Shown: positions 25,833 to 32,826 of the stretch, one piece after another
Numbering within the stretch: the stretch's first letter is position 1
Layout: the number at the start of each line of letters is the position of its first letter
Assembly (NCBI GenBank): GCA_027214125.1
Contig: JAPWHF010000007.1
Coordinates: forward strand, 124,001 to 188,000
From: Zoogloeaceae bacterium G21618-S1
Lineage (GTDB): Bacteria; Pseudomonadota; Gammaproteobacteria; Burkholderiales; Rhodocyclaceae
DNA length: 64,000 bases
Reading direction: 5' to 3'
Notes under the pieces: generated by a model
Database searches by the model: none
What the model was told of the DNA's origin: nothing
Seen by the model: the letters and a program-made list of their open reading frames with translations, nothing else
Position numbers and translations under genes: made by a program

Positions 25833-26435
25833 ATGCCAGACCAACTACGATTGATCAAAAAATACCCAAACCGCCGCTTGTACGACACACGTACCAGTTC
25901 CTACATCACATTGTCAGACGTCAAAGACTTGGTGTTGGCCAACGATGAGTTCAAAGTCATCGATGCAAAGACCGGTGACGACCTGACGCGGGGCATTTTG
26001 CTTCAGATCATTCTTGAAGAAGAAGCTGGCGGTGCGCCGATGTTTACCAGTGATTTGCTGTCGCACATGATCCGTTTTTATGGCAATGCCATGCAGGGGA
26101 TGATGGGGAAGTATCTGGAAAACAACATCAAGGCTTTTACCGACATGCAGCTCAAGCTGCAGGATCAGGCGCGTTCGATCTATGGCGAGAACAGCCCGAT
26201 CAGCCAGGACTTATGGGCTCAGTTCTTGAATTTTCAGGGCCCGGCGATGCAGAGCATGATGGGTGCGTACATGGAGCAGAGCAAAAAAATGCTCACCCAG
26301 ATGCAAGAGCAAGTGGAAAGCCAGACGCGTAATCTGTTCTCCGGCTTTCAGTTCCCCAACTATTCGCAGAATCCGCAAGAGTCGAACCATGACGTTACTG
26401 TGGATCCGCGCAAAACGAGTAGCAACAAGAAGTGA
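25833..26435 (+). CDS. phaR: Polyhydroxyalkanoate synthesis repressor PhaR
   Basis: A DNA-binding regulator that also binds PHB granules and controls phasin and other PHA genes. The 200-residue protein has the PHB accumulation regulatory domain at the N-terminus (KKYPNRRLYDTRTSSYITL, residues 9-27), followed by two further PHB_acc repeats rich in Met and Gln (about 75-165) that mediate granule binding. The ATG at 25833 has GGAGA nine bases upstream; the nearby ATG at 25828 is out of frame. It is a single-gene unit between a terminator and rimO. Confidence 0.95.
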   Translation: MPDQLRLIKKYPNRRLYDTRTSSYITLSDVKDLVLANDEFKVIDAKTGDDLTRGILLQIILEEEAGGAPMFTSDLLSHMIRFYGNAMQGMMGKYLENNIKAFTDMQLKLQDQARSIYGENSPISQDLWAQFLNFQGPAMQSMMGAYMEQSKKMLTQMQEQVESQTRNLFSGFQFPNYSQNPQESNHDVTVDPRKTSSNKK

Positions 26436-26472
26436 ATCTGCGCTTGAATTGTGTTTTTTGGAGTGAGTCCTG

Positions 26473-27810
26473 ATGAGTCACTCCGCAGCCCCCAAAGTGG
26501 GCTTTGTTTCTCTCGGCTGCCCGAAGGCGACTGTCGACTCCGAACACATCCTGACCCGGTTGAGGGCTGAAGGATACGATATCTCAGGGACTTACGACGA
26601 TGCGCAGCTCGTTGTGGTCAATACCTGCGGATTCATCGATGCCGCGGTCGCCGAGTCGCTCGATGCCATTGGCGAAGCGCTGGCCGAAAATGGTCGTGTC
26701 ATCGTGACAGGCTGTCTGGGCGCCAAGGCCGATGTGATTCTGGATGCGCACCCCCAGGTTTTGGCAGTGACCGGACCCCATGCAACGGATGAAGTGATGC
26801 AGGCAGTGCATGCGCACGTGCCGAAGCCGCACGATCCGTTTGTGGATCTCGTCCCGCCCCAAGGTATCCGTCTCACGCCGCGACATTACGCTTACCTGAA
26901 AATTTCCGAAGGTTGCAATCACCGGTGCACCTTTTGCATCATTCCATCGATGCGCGGTGATCTTGTCAGCCGCCCGATTGGCGACGTGTTGCGCGAGGCC
27001 GAGAAGCTGGCCGAGTCTGGCGTCAAGGAATTGCTGGTGATTTCGCAAGACACCAGTGCCTACGGTGTCGATGTGAAATATCGCACCGGCTTCTGGGGTG
27101 GTCGTCCGGTCAAGACGCGTCTGCTTGAACTGGCCAACGCCTTGGGTGAGCTCGGCATCTGGGTGCGGATGCACTATGTCTATCCCTACCCGAGTGTCGA
27201 CGATCTGATTCCGCTGATGGCGGAGGGCAAGATCCTGCCGTATCTCGATGTGCCGTTTCAGCATGCGAGTGCCAGGGTGCTGAAGGCGATGCGCCGACCG
27301 GCCAGCGCAGAAAATGTGCTGGAACGGGTTCGCAAGTGGCGCAGTATCTGTCCGGATTTGACGATTCGCTCTACCTTCATTACCGGTTTCCCTGGCGAGA
27401 CCGAGGCCGATTTTGAAGAGCTGCTTCGCTTCCTCGAAATGGCCGAGCTGGATCGGGTGGGGGCTTTTGCCTATTCTCCGGTCGAGGGTGCAGCAGCGAA
27501 TGCGTTGGGCGATCCGGTGCCGGAGGCTGTCCGCGAATCTCGTCGTGCGCGCCTGATGGCCTTCCAGGAAGACATCAGTACGCAGCGTCTTGAAGCCAAA
27601 ATCGGCCGCGAGATGACGGTCCTTGTTGACGATGTCGATGAGGATGGCGCCGTGGCGCGATCGCCTGGCGATGCGCCTGATATCGACGGTTTGGTTTACA
27701 TTCCGGGAGCCGATCATCTTGAGGTTGGCGATTTCGTTCAGGTGCGCATTACGGATTGTGACGTTCACGATCTCTACGCAGATCTGTTGCAGGACGACGC
27801 TCGCAGCTAA
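26473..27810 (+). CDS. rimO: Ribosomal protein S12 methylthiotransferase RimO
   Basis: A radical-SAM methylthiotransferase that modifies Asp88 of ribosomal protein S12. The 445-residue protein has the N-terminal UPF0004 domain with three cluster cysteines (Cys16, Cys52, Cys81), the radical-SAM CNHRCTFC motif (Cys148, Cys152, Cys155) binding the second 4Fe-4S cluster, and a C-terminal TRAM domain (about 380-440). [11 protein letters not shown] at the start is the RimO signature and separates it from MiaB. It starts 37 bp after phaR with a GGAG box. Confidence 0.96.
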   Translation: MSHSAAPKVGFVSLGCPKATVDSEHILTRLRAEGYDISGTYDDAQLVVVNTCGFIDAAVAESLDAIGEALAENGRVIVTGCLGAKADVILDAHPQVLAVTGPHATDEVMQAVHAHVPKPHDPFVDLVPPQGIRLTPRHYAYLKISEGCNHRCTFCIIPSMRGDLVSRPIGDVLREAEKLAESGVKELLVISQDTSAYGVDVKYRTGFWGGRPVKTRLLELANALGELGIWVRMHYVYPYPSVDDLIPLMAEGKILPYLDVPFQHASARVLKAMRRPASAENVLERVRKWRSICPDLTIRSTFITGFPGETEADFEELLRFLEMAELDRVGAFAYSPVEGAAANALGDPVPEAVRESRRARLMAFQEDISTQRLEAKIGREMTVLVDDVDEDGAVARSPGDAPDIDGLVYIPGADHLEVGDFVQVRITDCDVHDLYADLLQDDARS

Positions 27811-27849
27811 AGCCCGCAGGCGTCGCCATTGATTCAAAAAGGGCTCGCC

Positions 27850-28794
27850 ATGCATGATCTGGAACAACATCAAGGCTTGGGCGACGGCCCCCGGTTGGGG
27901 CTGGCGCTCGGCAGTGGTGCGGCTCGGGGCTGGGCGCATATTGGTGTGATTCGCGCGCTCAAGCGTGAAGGGATTCACCCTGACATTATCAGTGGTTGCT
28001 CCATCGGTGCTTTTGTAGGCGCTGCGGAGGCCACCGGCGAGTTCGAGAAACTGGCCGCCTGGGTCGAGCGGCTGACATGGCAGTCGGTGGTTTCACTTCT
28101 GGATGTCAGTCTCAAAGGCGGCCTGATCAAGGGCGATCGGCTCATTGACTATTTCGAGCGCGAGATCGCGACACTTGATTTTGACGAGTTGCAGATGCCC
28201 TTCGGCTGTGTTGCAACCGAGCTGCAGACGGGGCGGGAAATCTGGCTGAAGGACGGTAGTGTGGCGCGTGCCGTACGTGCCTCCATCGCCTTGCCCGGTC
28301 TGTTTACCCCCGTCGTCGAAAAAGACCGCGTACTGGTCGATGGCGGATTGGTCAATCCAGTTCCGGTGTCACTGTGCCGTGCCATGGGGGCGGATATCGT
28401 GATCGCCGTAGACTTGGGGTCTGACATTGTCGGTCGGGCCAGGCGGCGCCTTCCGCACGGAAAAAAACCGGTGGTCGAACCAAACGCCGAACGCAGCTGG
28501 GCCGAACGTCTGCTCGATCGGTTTGGTTTGAACGGCAACGATAGCGAAGAGAGCGAGCTCTCGATGCTCGACGTGCTCAATACCAGTATCAATATCATGC
28601 AGATCAGAATTGCCCGTAGCCGCCTGGCCGGTGAGCCGGCGGATGTTCTGATTGCGCCACGTGTCGGGCAAGTAGGGCCGATGGACTACCATCGCGCCAA
28701 GGAAACCATTGCCGAAGGTGAAGCGGCTGTCGCACGGATGATGCCGGCGATCCGATACGCCTTGGGCCACGAAGGAGGCGGGCATGATGCATGA
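27850..28794 (+). CDS. Patatin-like phospholipase (RssA-like)
   Basis: A 314-residue cytoplasmic patatin-domain protein with the Ser-Asp dyad of the family: oxyanion motif GSGAARGWAH (21-30), nucleophile GCSIG (Ser51) and DGGLVNP (Asp164). It belongs with the RssA/NTE group of predicted lipid acyl hydrolases. The native substrate is unknown. The ATG at 27850 is used, since the frame upstream begins only with a TTG at 27829. Its last 11 bases overlap the next gene, so the two are coupled. Confidence 0.87.
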   Translation: MHDLEQHQGLGDGPRLGLALGSGAARGWAHIGVIRALKREGIHPDIISGCSIGAFVGAAEATGEFEKLAAWVERLTWQSVVSLLDVSLKGGLIKGDRLIDYFEREIATLDFDELQMPFGCVATELQTGREIWLKDGSVARAVRASIALPGLFTPVVEKDRVLVDGGLVNPVPVSLCRAMGADIVIAVDLGSDIVGRARRRLPHGKKPVVEPNAERSWAERLLDRFGLNGNDSEESELSMLDVLNTSINIMQIRIARSRLAGEPADVLIAPRVGQVGPMDYHRAKETIAEGEAAVARMMPAIRYALGHEGGGHDA

Positions 28795-30214
28795 AGCCTT
28801 GCTGGCACGACTTGCTGAATGCGTCGGCCAATCCCATGTGCTCACCAACGCCGACGATCAGTCGCCCTACATGACGGACTGGCGCGGGCGCTATCATGGC
28901 ACCGCACATGCCGTGGTGCGTCCCGCGGGTACGATGCAGGTCGCCAAAGTGGTGCGCCTTTGCCATGAGCTTGGTGTCGGTGTGGTCCCCCAGGGTGGAA
29001 ATACCGGCTTGTGTGGCGGCGCGACCCCGCGTGAAGGCGACGACGTCATTGTCCTTGCGCTGGATCGATTGAAGGCGATTCGCGCCATTGATCCGGTCGA
29101 CAATACAATGCTGGTCGAGGCCGGTTGCACGCTGGCGCAGATTCAGGCGGCGGCGGAGGGCGTGGATCGTTTGTTCCCATTGTCGCTTGCGTCCGAAGGC
29201 AGTTGCCAGATCGGTGGAAACATTGCCACCAATGCCGGTGGCGTGCATGTCGTTCGCTATGGAAATACCCGTCAGCAAGTGCTTGGTCTGGAGCTTGTGC
29301 TGCCGGACGGCACAATCTGGAATGGCTTGCGCTCACTGCTCAAAGACAATACCGGATACGACCTTAAGCAACTGTTTATCGGCGCAGAGGGCACGCTGGG
29401 TGTGATTACCGCCGCCACCTTGCGCTTGATGCCGCGGCCGAAACAGCGTGCCGTCGCCTGGCTGGCAGTGACCGACCCCAAGGCAGCCCTGTCGCTTCTG
29501 TCGGCGGCGAGAGACCGTCTTGGCGAGCGGGTGTCGGCGTTCGAATTGATCAGCCAGAACGCGCTGGACGTTGTTTTGCGCCATATTCCGGGGGCACGCT
29601 TGCCGCTGGCGCAGAGTCCGCCCTGGTCGGCTCTGCTCGAAGTCTCCGATGTCGCCGCTGATACCAAGCTTGACGAGGCCCTGGAGTCCCTGGCCGCCGA
29701 TGCGTTTGAGGCCGGCTGGGTGAGCGATGCGGCGATTGCCGCCTCGGGTGCCCAGTGCGAGGCCTTGTGGGCGCTCCGGGAGAATATTTCCGAGGCCCAG
29801 CGGATCGAGGGCTTAAGCATCAAGCATGATGTGTCCTTGCCCGTCAGTGCGATTCCGGCGTTTCTCGACGCGGCCGAGCAGGCTTTGGCGGCTGATTTTC
29901 CGAGTGCGCGTATTGTGGCCTTTGGTCACATGGGCGATGGAAACCTGCACTACAACCTGTCGTCAGTCGACGCCGCGCAAAACGCTGCCTTGATAGCGCA
30001 GACTGAAGCGGTGAATCGTTGTGTGCATGACATTGTTGCCGGCTTTGATGGCTCGATATCCGCGGAGCACGGTATCGGTCAGCTCAAGCGCGAGGAAATG
30101 GCGCGCTACAAGTCGTCGGTTGAATTGGCTTTGATGCGGCGTATCAAAGATGCGATTGATCCGCGCGGCTTGATGAATCCAGGCAAGGTGTTGCCCGATT
30201 CGCCAGACTTCTGA
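28784..30214 (+). CDS. FAD-linked 2-hydroxyacid dehydrogenase (GlcD/D-2-hydroxyglutarate dehydrogenase type)
   Basis: A 476-residue flavoprotein of the FAD-binding type 4/vanillyl-alcohol oxidase fold. The N-terminal FAD domain has PQGGNTGLCGGATP and a GSCQIGGNIATNAGG pyrophosphate-binding loop. The C-terminal FAD-oxidase domain has FGHMGDGNLHYN and SAEHGIG with the metal-binding histidines. Homologues oxidise D-lactate, D-2-hydroxyglutarate or glycolate and pass electrons to quinone or ETF. Without GlcE/GlcF partners, the single-subunit type is more likely. AGGAGG precedes two adjacent ATGs (28784 and 28787); either may be used. Confidence 0.88.
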   Translation: MMHEALLARLAECVGQSHVLTNADDQSPYMTDWRGRYHGTAHAVVRPAGTMQVAKVVRLCHELGVGVVPQGGNTGLCGGATPREGDDVIVLALDRLKAIRAIDPVDNTMLVEAGCTLAQIQAAAEGVDRLFPLSLASEGSCQIGGNIATNAGGVHVVRYGNTRQQVLGLELVLPDGTIWNGLRSLLKDNTGYDLKQLFIGAEGTLGVITAATLRLMPRPKQRAVAWLAVTDPKAALSLLSAARDRLGERVSAFELISQNALDVVLRHIPGARLPLAQSPPWSALLEVSDVAADTKLDEALESLAADAFEAGWVSDAAIAASGAQCEALWALRENISEAQRIEGLSIKHDVSLPVSAIPAFLDAAEQALAADFPSARIVAFGHMGDGNLHYNLSSVDAAQNAALIAQTEAVNRCVHDIVAGFDGSISAEHGIGQLKREEMARYKSSVELALMRRIKDAIDPRGLMNPGKVLPDSPDF

Positions 30215-30233
30215 AAGTCGCGTCAAAAAGGGG

Positions 30234-30262
30234 TTTACAGCTTTTAAACGGCCCCCTATAAT
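30234..30262 (+). promoter_or_regulatory. Sigma-70 promoter of tRNA operon copy 1
   Basis: TTTACA (30234-30239), a 17-bp spacer and a perfect TATAAT (30257-30262), followed by a GC-rich GCGCGC discriminator of the kind linked to stringent control of stable RNA genes. It lies 12 bp upstream of the first tRNA. Confidence 0.9.
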
Positions 30263-30274
30263 GCGCGCTCTTTC

Positions 30275-30350
<76 letters not shown>

Positions 30351-30358
30351 AAGAACGG

Positions 30359-30434
30359 GTCCCTATCGTCTAGAGGCCTAGGACACCGCCCTTTCACGGC
30401 GGCGACCGGGGTTCGAATCCCCGTAGGGACGCCA
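30359..30434 (+). tRNA. tRNA-Glu (anticodon TTC), copy 1
   Basis: A 76-nt tRNA beginning GTCCCTATCGTCTAGAGG with anticodon arm CCGCC-CTTTCAC-GGCGG (TTC), T-loop GGTTCGAATCC and an encoded CCA. It lies eight bases after tRNA-Ala. Confidence 0.97.
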
Positions 30435-30510
30435 AGTAGCAAACGGCTGCCAGAGAAGTTTGGCAGCCTTTGATTTGGCCGGTGGCACCGGCCAATGCAT
30501 CGAAAGGTGT

Positions 30511-30587
30511 GGAGTGGTAGTTCAGTTGGTTAGAATACCGGCCTGTCACGCCGGGGGTCGCGGGTTCGAGTCCCGTCCACTCCGCCA
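30511..30587 (+). tRNA. tRNA-Asp (anticodon GTC), copy 1
   Basis: A 77-nt tRNA beginning GGAGTGGTAGTTCAG with anticodon GTC in the CCTGTCACG loop, T-loop GGTTCGAGTCC and an encoded CCA. Confidence 0.97.
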
Positions 30588-30641
30588 GTTTTACTGCGGT
30601 TGTTTAGACGACAACTGCAATGAGCAAGCATCGAAAGTTGC

Positions 30642-30670
30642 TTGATTGGGAGTTGTAAGCAGGCTAGAAT
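30642..30670 (+). promoter_or_regulatory. Sigma-70 promoter of tRNA operon copy 2
   Basis: TTGATT (30642-30647), a 17-bp spacer and TAGAAT (30665-30670) lie upstream of the second tRNA-Ala at the same distance as in copy 1. The sequence differs from the first promoter because it lies outside the repeat, so each copy has its own promoter. Confidence 0.75.
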
Positions 30671-30683
30671 GGCACGCTCTTTC

Positions 30684-30759
<76 letters not shown>

Positions 30760-30767
30760 AAGAACGG

Positions 30768-30843
30768 GTCCCTATCGTCTAGAGGCCTAGGACACCGCCC
30801 TTTCACGGCGGCGACCGGGGTTCGAATCCCCGTAGGGACGCCA
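30768..30843 (+). tRNA. tRNA-Glu (anticodon TTC), copy 2
   Basis: Identical to the tRNA at 30359-30434, with anticodon TTC and encoded CCA. Confidence 0.97.
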
Positions 30844-30919
30844 AGTAGCAAACGGCTGCCAGAGAAGTTTGGCAGCCTTTGATTTGGCCGGTGGCACCGG
30901 CCAATGCATCGAAAGGTGT

Positions 30920-30996
30920 GGAGTGGTAGTTCAGTTGGTTAGAATACCGGCCTGTCACGCCGGGGGTCGCGGGTTCGAGTCCCGTCCACTCCGCCA
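30920..30996 (+). tRNA. tRNA-Asp (anticodon GTC), copy 2
   Basis: Identical to the tRNA at 30511-30587, with anticodon GTC and encoded CCA. Confidence 0.97.
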
Positions 30997-31005
30997 GAAA
31001 TAATG

Positions 31006-31036
31006 AAAAGCGGGCGCGCAAGCGTCCGCTTTTTTG
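31006..31036 (+). terminator. Terminator of the tRNA cluster
   Basis: An inverted repeat of about 12 bp (AAAAGCGGGCGC with GCGTCCGCTTTT, one G-T pair) with a short GCAA loop is followed by TTTGTTTT. It ends the tRNA transcription unit. Confidence 0.88.
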
Positions 31037-31063
31037 TTTTCTTGTGATCCGCATCTCATTCTG

Positions 31064-31159
31064 ATGCGACTTACCTTCGCCTTCTCAATTTTGATCGGCC
31101 TCTCACTGTTTTCCATTTGCTTGATTCGGCCTTGGTTGAGGCAGTTCAAGCGGGGGTGA
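31064..31159 (+). CDS. Possible 31-residue hydrophobic mini-protein
   Basis: An ATG-started frame encodes MRLTFAFSILIGLSLFSI followed by a short basic tail (RPWLRQFKRG), i.e. one membrane helix flanked by positive charge. No Shine-Dalgarno sequence is visible, and the frame could be chance. Listed only because its shape resembles single-helix membrane peptides; the function, if any, is unknown. Confidence 0.15.
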   Translation: MRLTFAFSILIGLSLFSICLIRPWLRQFKRG

Positions 31160-31218
31160 CGTTGTGCTGAGTCAATGTGCAGATCGAAGCACAGCGTCAC
31201 GTCCCGATCTTGATCGGG
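31156..31218. repeat. Pair of adjacent inverted repeats
   Basis: A 13-bp stem GTGACGTTGTGCT / AGCACAGCGTCAC (31156-31168 with 31188-31200, one mismatch) is followed two bases later by a perfect CCCGATC-TT-GATCGGG hairpin (31203-31218). The two may form a structured RNA or a protein-binding region; there is no T tract. Confidence 0.6.
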
Positions 31219-31701
31219 CAGGAGCGTGTTTTTTAGACACACCGGTGATACGTGACGGGCAATTGATCGTAAGCGCTCAGTCAGCCGTTTACCTTAGATA
31301 GTGACTTTTTTCACCAAAGGGCTGTACGCGCGAATCTGTAGTGTGGCGTAACCCATTGTCATTATTTATGGTGCTAAAACGTAGCGATATGTCACTTGAG
31401 TTGATTGTGTAGATCCTTTTAAATCAATGTTTTATCGATGTATTTTACCTGCAGGCTTGGGCTGGCTGTATCGCGCTTTGCGAATTTCAGACGTTCGTGC
31501 GTATAGCCTTAAAGGAATTTTTCGGGTGATGCCACGCTGTTATCGATACTTGAGGCGCGCCGGAGGATGGTCTATTCGTTCAATACCGCCACATTGAATC
31601 GATGGATAGAGGGGGTCACAATGCTGTTGCCGAATAGTTCCACCACAAGTACAGTTCGCGCCTCAAGCAGGATCGTATCGTTTGCACTTGAAGGTGAGCC
31701 T

Positions 31702-32214
31702 ATGTTGCGCAGCGGAGATAACGCGCCCCTTTTCTCGTTGCCGGATGCCGATATGGAAAACTTCGACATGGCATCCGTTCGCGGAAACCGCCATGTTGTT
31801 CTGTTTTTCTATCCCCGTGACAACACGCCCAGCTGTACGCTTCAGGCTGCGGATTTCAGCGACCATGAGGATGCTTTCAATCGCCTTGACTGCATCGTTG
31901 TCGGAGTCAGTCCTGACGACTGCCTGACGCATGCCGAGTTTCGCGATGAGCATGGCTTGTCGATCCGGCTGCTGGCTGATACCGAAGCGGAAGCATGCAA
32001 GCTGTTCGGGGTTTGGCGCGAGAAAGTGGTCGATGGCGTGAAACGAATGGGTGTGTTACGTTCGACTTTTATTATCGACAAGACCGGTCAGATTCGGCAT
32101 GCACTGTACGACGTCGCGCCCCGCGGCCATGTCGCTGAAGTGCTCGCTCTTGTCAGGGAACTGGAACCGGAAAAAGCTAATGCAAATCGCAAAAAACACC
32201 GTCGTAACGCTTAA
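31702..32214 (+). CDS. Peroxiredoxin (Bcp/thiol peroxidase-like)
   Basis: A 170-residue AhpC/TSA-family peroxiredoxin expected to reduce hydroperoxides with thioredoxin. The peroxidatic site is YPRDNTPSCT (Cys45), where the family norm is TPGCT, so Gly is replaced by Ser. The Bcp-type resolving Cys five residues later is absent (Ala50); other cysteines are at about 64, 72 and 98. The start at 31702 has an AGGTGA box; an ATG at 31621 after AGAGGGGG would add 27 residues and is a real alternative. Its 3' end overlaps slyD by 35 bp. Confidence 0.85.
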   Translation: MLRSGDNAPLFSLPDADMENFDMASVRGNRHVVLFFYPRDNTPSCTLQAADFSDHEDAFNRLDCIVVGVSPDDCLTHAEFRDEHGLSIRLLADTEAEACKLFGVWREKVVDGVKRMGVLRSTFIIDKTGQIRHALYDVAPRGHVAEVLALVRELEPEKANANRKKHRRNA

Positions 32215-32659
32215 ATACACTGTCCACGATCCCGACGGAAACGTGGTCGATGATGGTCAGCATCCGCTGGTCTACCTGCACGGAGGCTACGACGGGATCT
32301 TTTCGCCGATCGAAGAGGCGCTGCAGGGCAAGAGCACCGGTGAAAACCTGAAGATGAAGCTTCAGCCTGACGACGCCTTTGGCGAGTACGACGAAAACAT
32401 GGTGATGATGGAAGATCGCAGCCTGTTTCCGGACAACATCGAAGTGGGCATGAGCTTCGAGCGCGTGACGGAAGATGGCGAAGACGAGATTCTCTACCGG
32501 ATCACCGACATCGCCGATGGCAAGGTCGTGGTCGATGGCAACCACCCGCTGGCCGGTGTTGCCCTGTTGTTCGATATCACGATTGCTGAAGTACGTGCCG
32601 CGACGGCCGAAGAAATTACGCACGGCCATGTTCATGGGGCGGGTGGTCACCACCACTGA
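32180..32659 (+). CDS. slyD: FKBP-type peptidyl-prolyl isomerase, SlyD-like
   Basis: A 159-residue PPIase/chaperone of the SlyD/SlpA type: FKBP domain (VTLKYTVHDPDGNVVDD, YDGIFSPIEEAL) with an inserted IF chaperone domain (about 70-125), and a C-terminal His-rich end HGHVHGAGGHHH that can bind Ni or Zn as in SlyD. In other bacteria SlyD aids nickel-enzyme maturation and folding. The ATG at 32180 lies inside the 3' end of the peroxiredoxin gene in another frame, implying coupled translation. A terminator follows. Confidence 0.9.
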   Translation: MQIAKNTVVTLKYTVHDPDGNVVDDGQHPLVYLHGGYDGIFSPIEEALQGKSTGENLKMKLQPDDAFGEYDENMVMMEDRSLFPDNIEVGMSFERVTEDGEDEILYRITDIADGKVVVDGNHPLAGVALLFDITIAEVRAATAEEITHGHVHGAGGHHH

Positions 32660-32680
32660 TTGGTGTTGAAATGCATATCG

Positions 32681-32712
32681 AACGGGCCGCGTCATTGCGG
32701 CCCGTTTTGATT
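32681..32712 (+). terminator. Terminator after slyD
   Basis: A perfect 10-bp stem AACGGGCCGC / GCGGCCCGTT with a six-base loop is followed by TTGATTT. It closes the peroxiredoxin-slyD unit. Confidence 0.85.
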
Positions 32713-32826
32713 TCTGTTCCGTTCGCAGTAGATTCCTGTGGTGGCCTGCGTGTTTTCCGGCGGGCCGTCGTGTTGCGGGCGACGCCACGCCTGCGCTGAT
32801 TTCAAACGGGTTTGTGTGATCTTTTC

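Larger units (their letters stand above)
31037..31701. other. 665-bp intergenic region, AT-richer than surroundings
   Basis: No convincing gene is seen. The stretch is visibly lower in GC than its neighbours, especially 31280-31560, and has runs such as TTTTAAATCAATGTTTTATC. It holds two adjacent inverted repeats (31156-31218) and a 31-codon hydrophobic frame (31064-31159). The 5' leader and promoter of the peroxiredoxin gene must lie near its right end. No integrase, att-like copy of a tRNA 3' end, or insertion sequence remnant was recognised. Confidence 0.6.

Noticed and set aside
26584-27978. A 464-codon minus-strand frame opposite rimO
   Set aside because: RimO on the plus strand is complete with its cysteine motifs; the opposite frame is antisense codon bias.
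30997-31701. An integrated mobile element at the 3' end of tRNA-Asp
   Set aside because: No integrase, no repeated tRNA 3' end and no phage or plasmid gene is visible; only the lower GC is suggestive.
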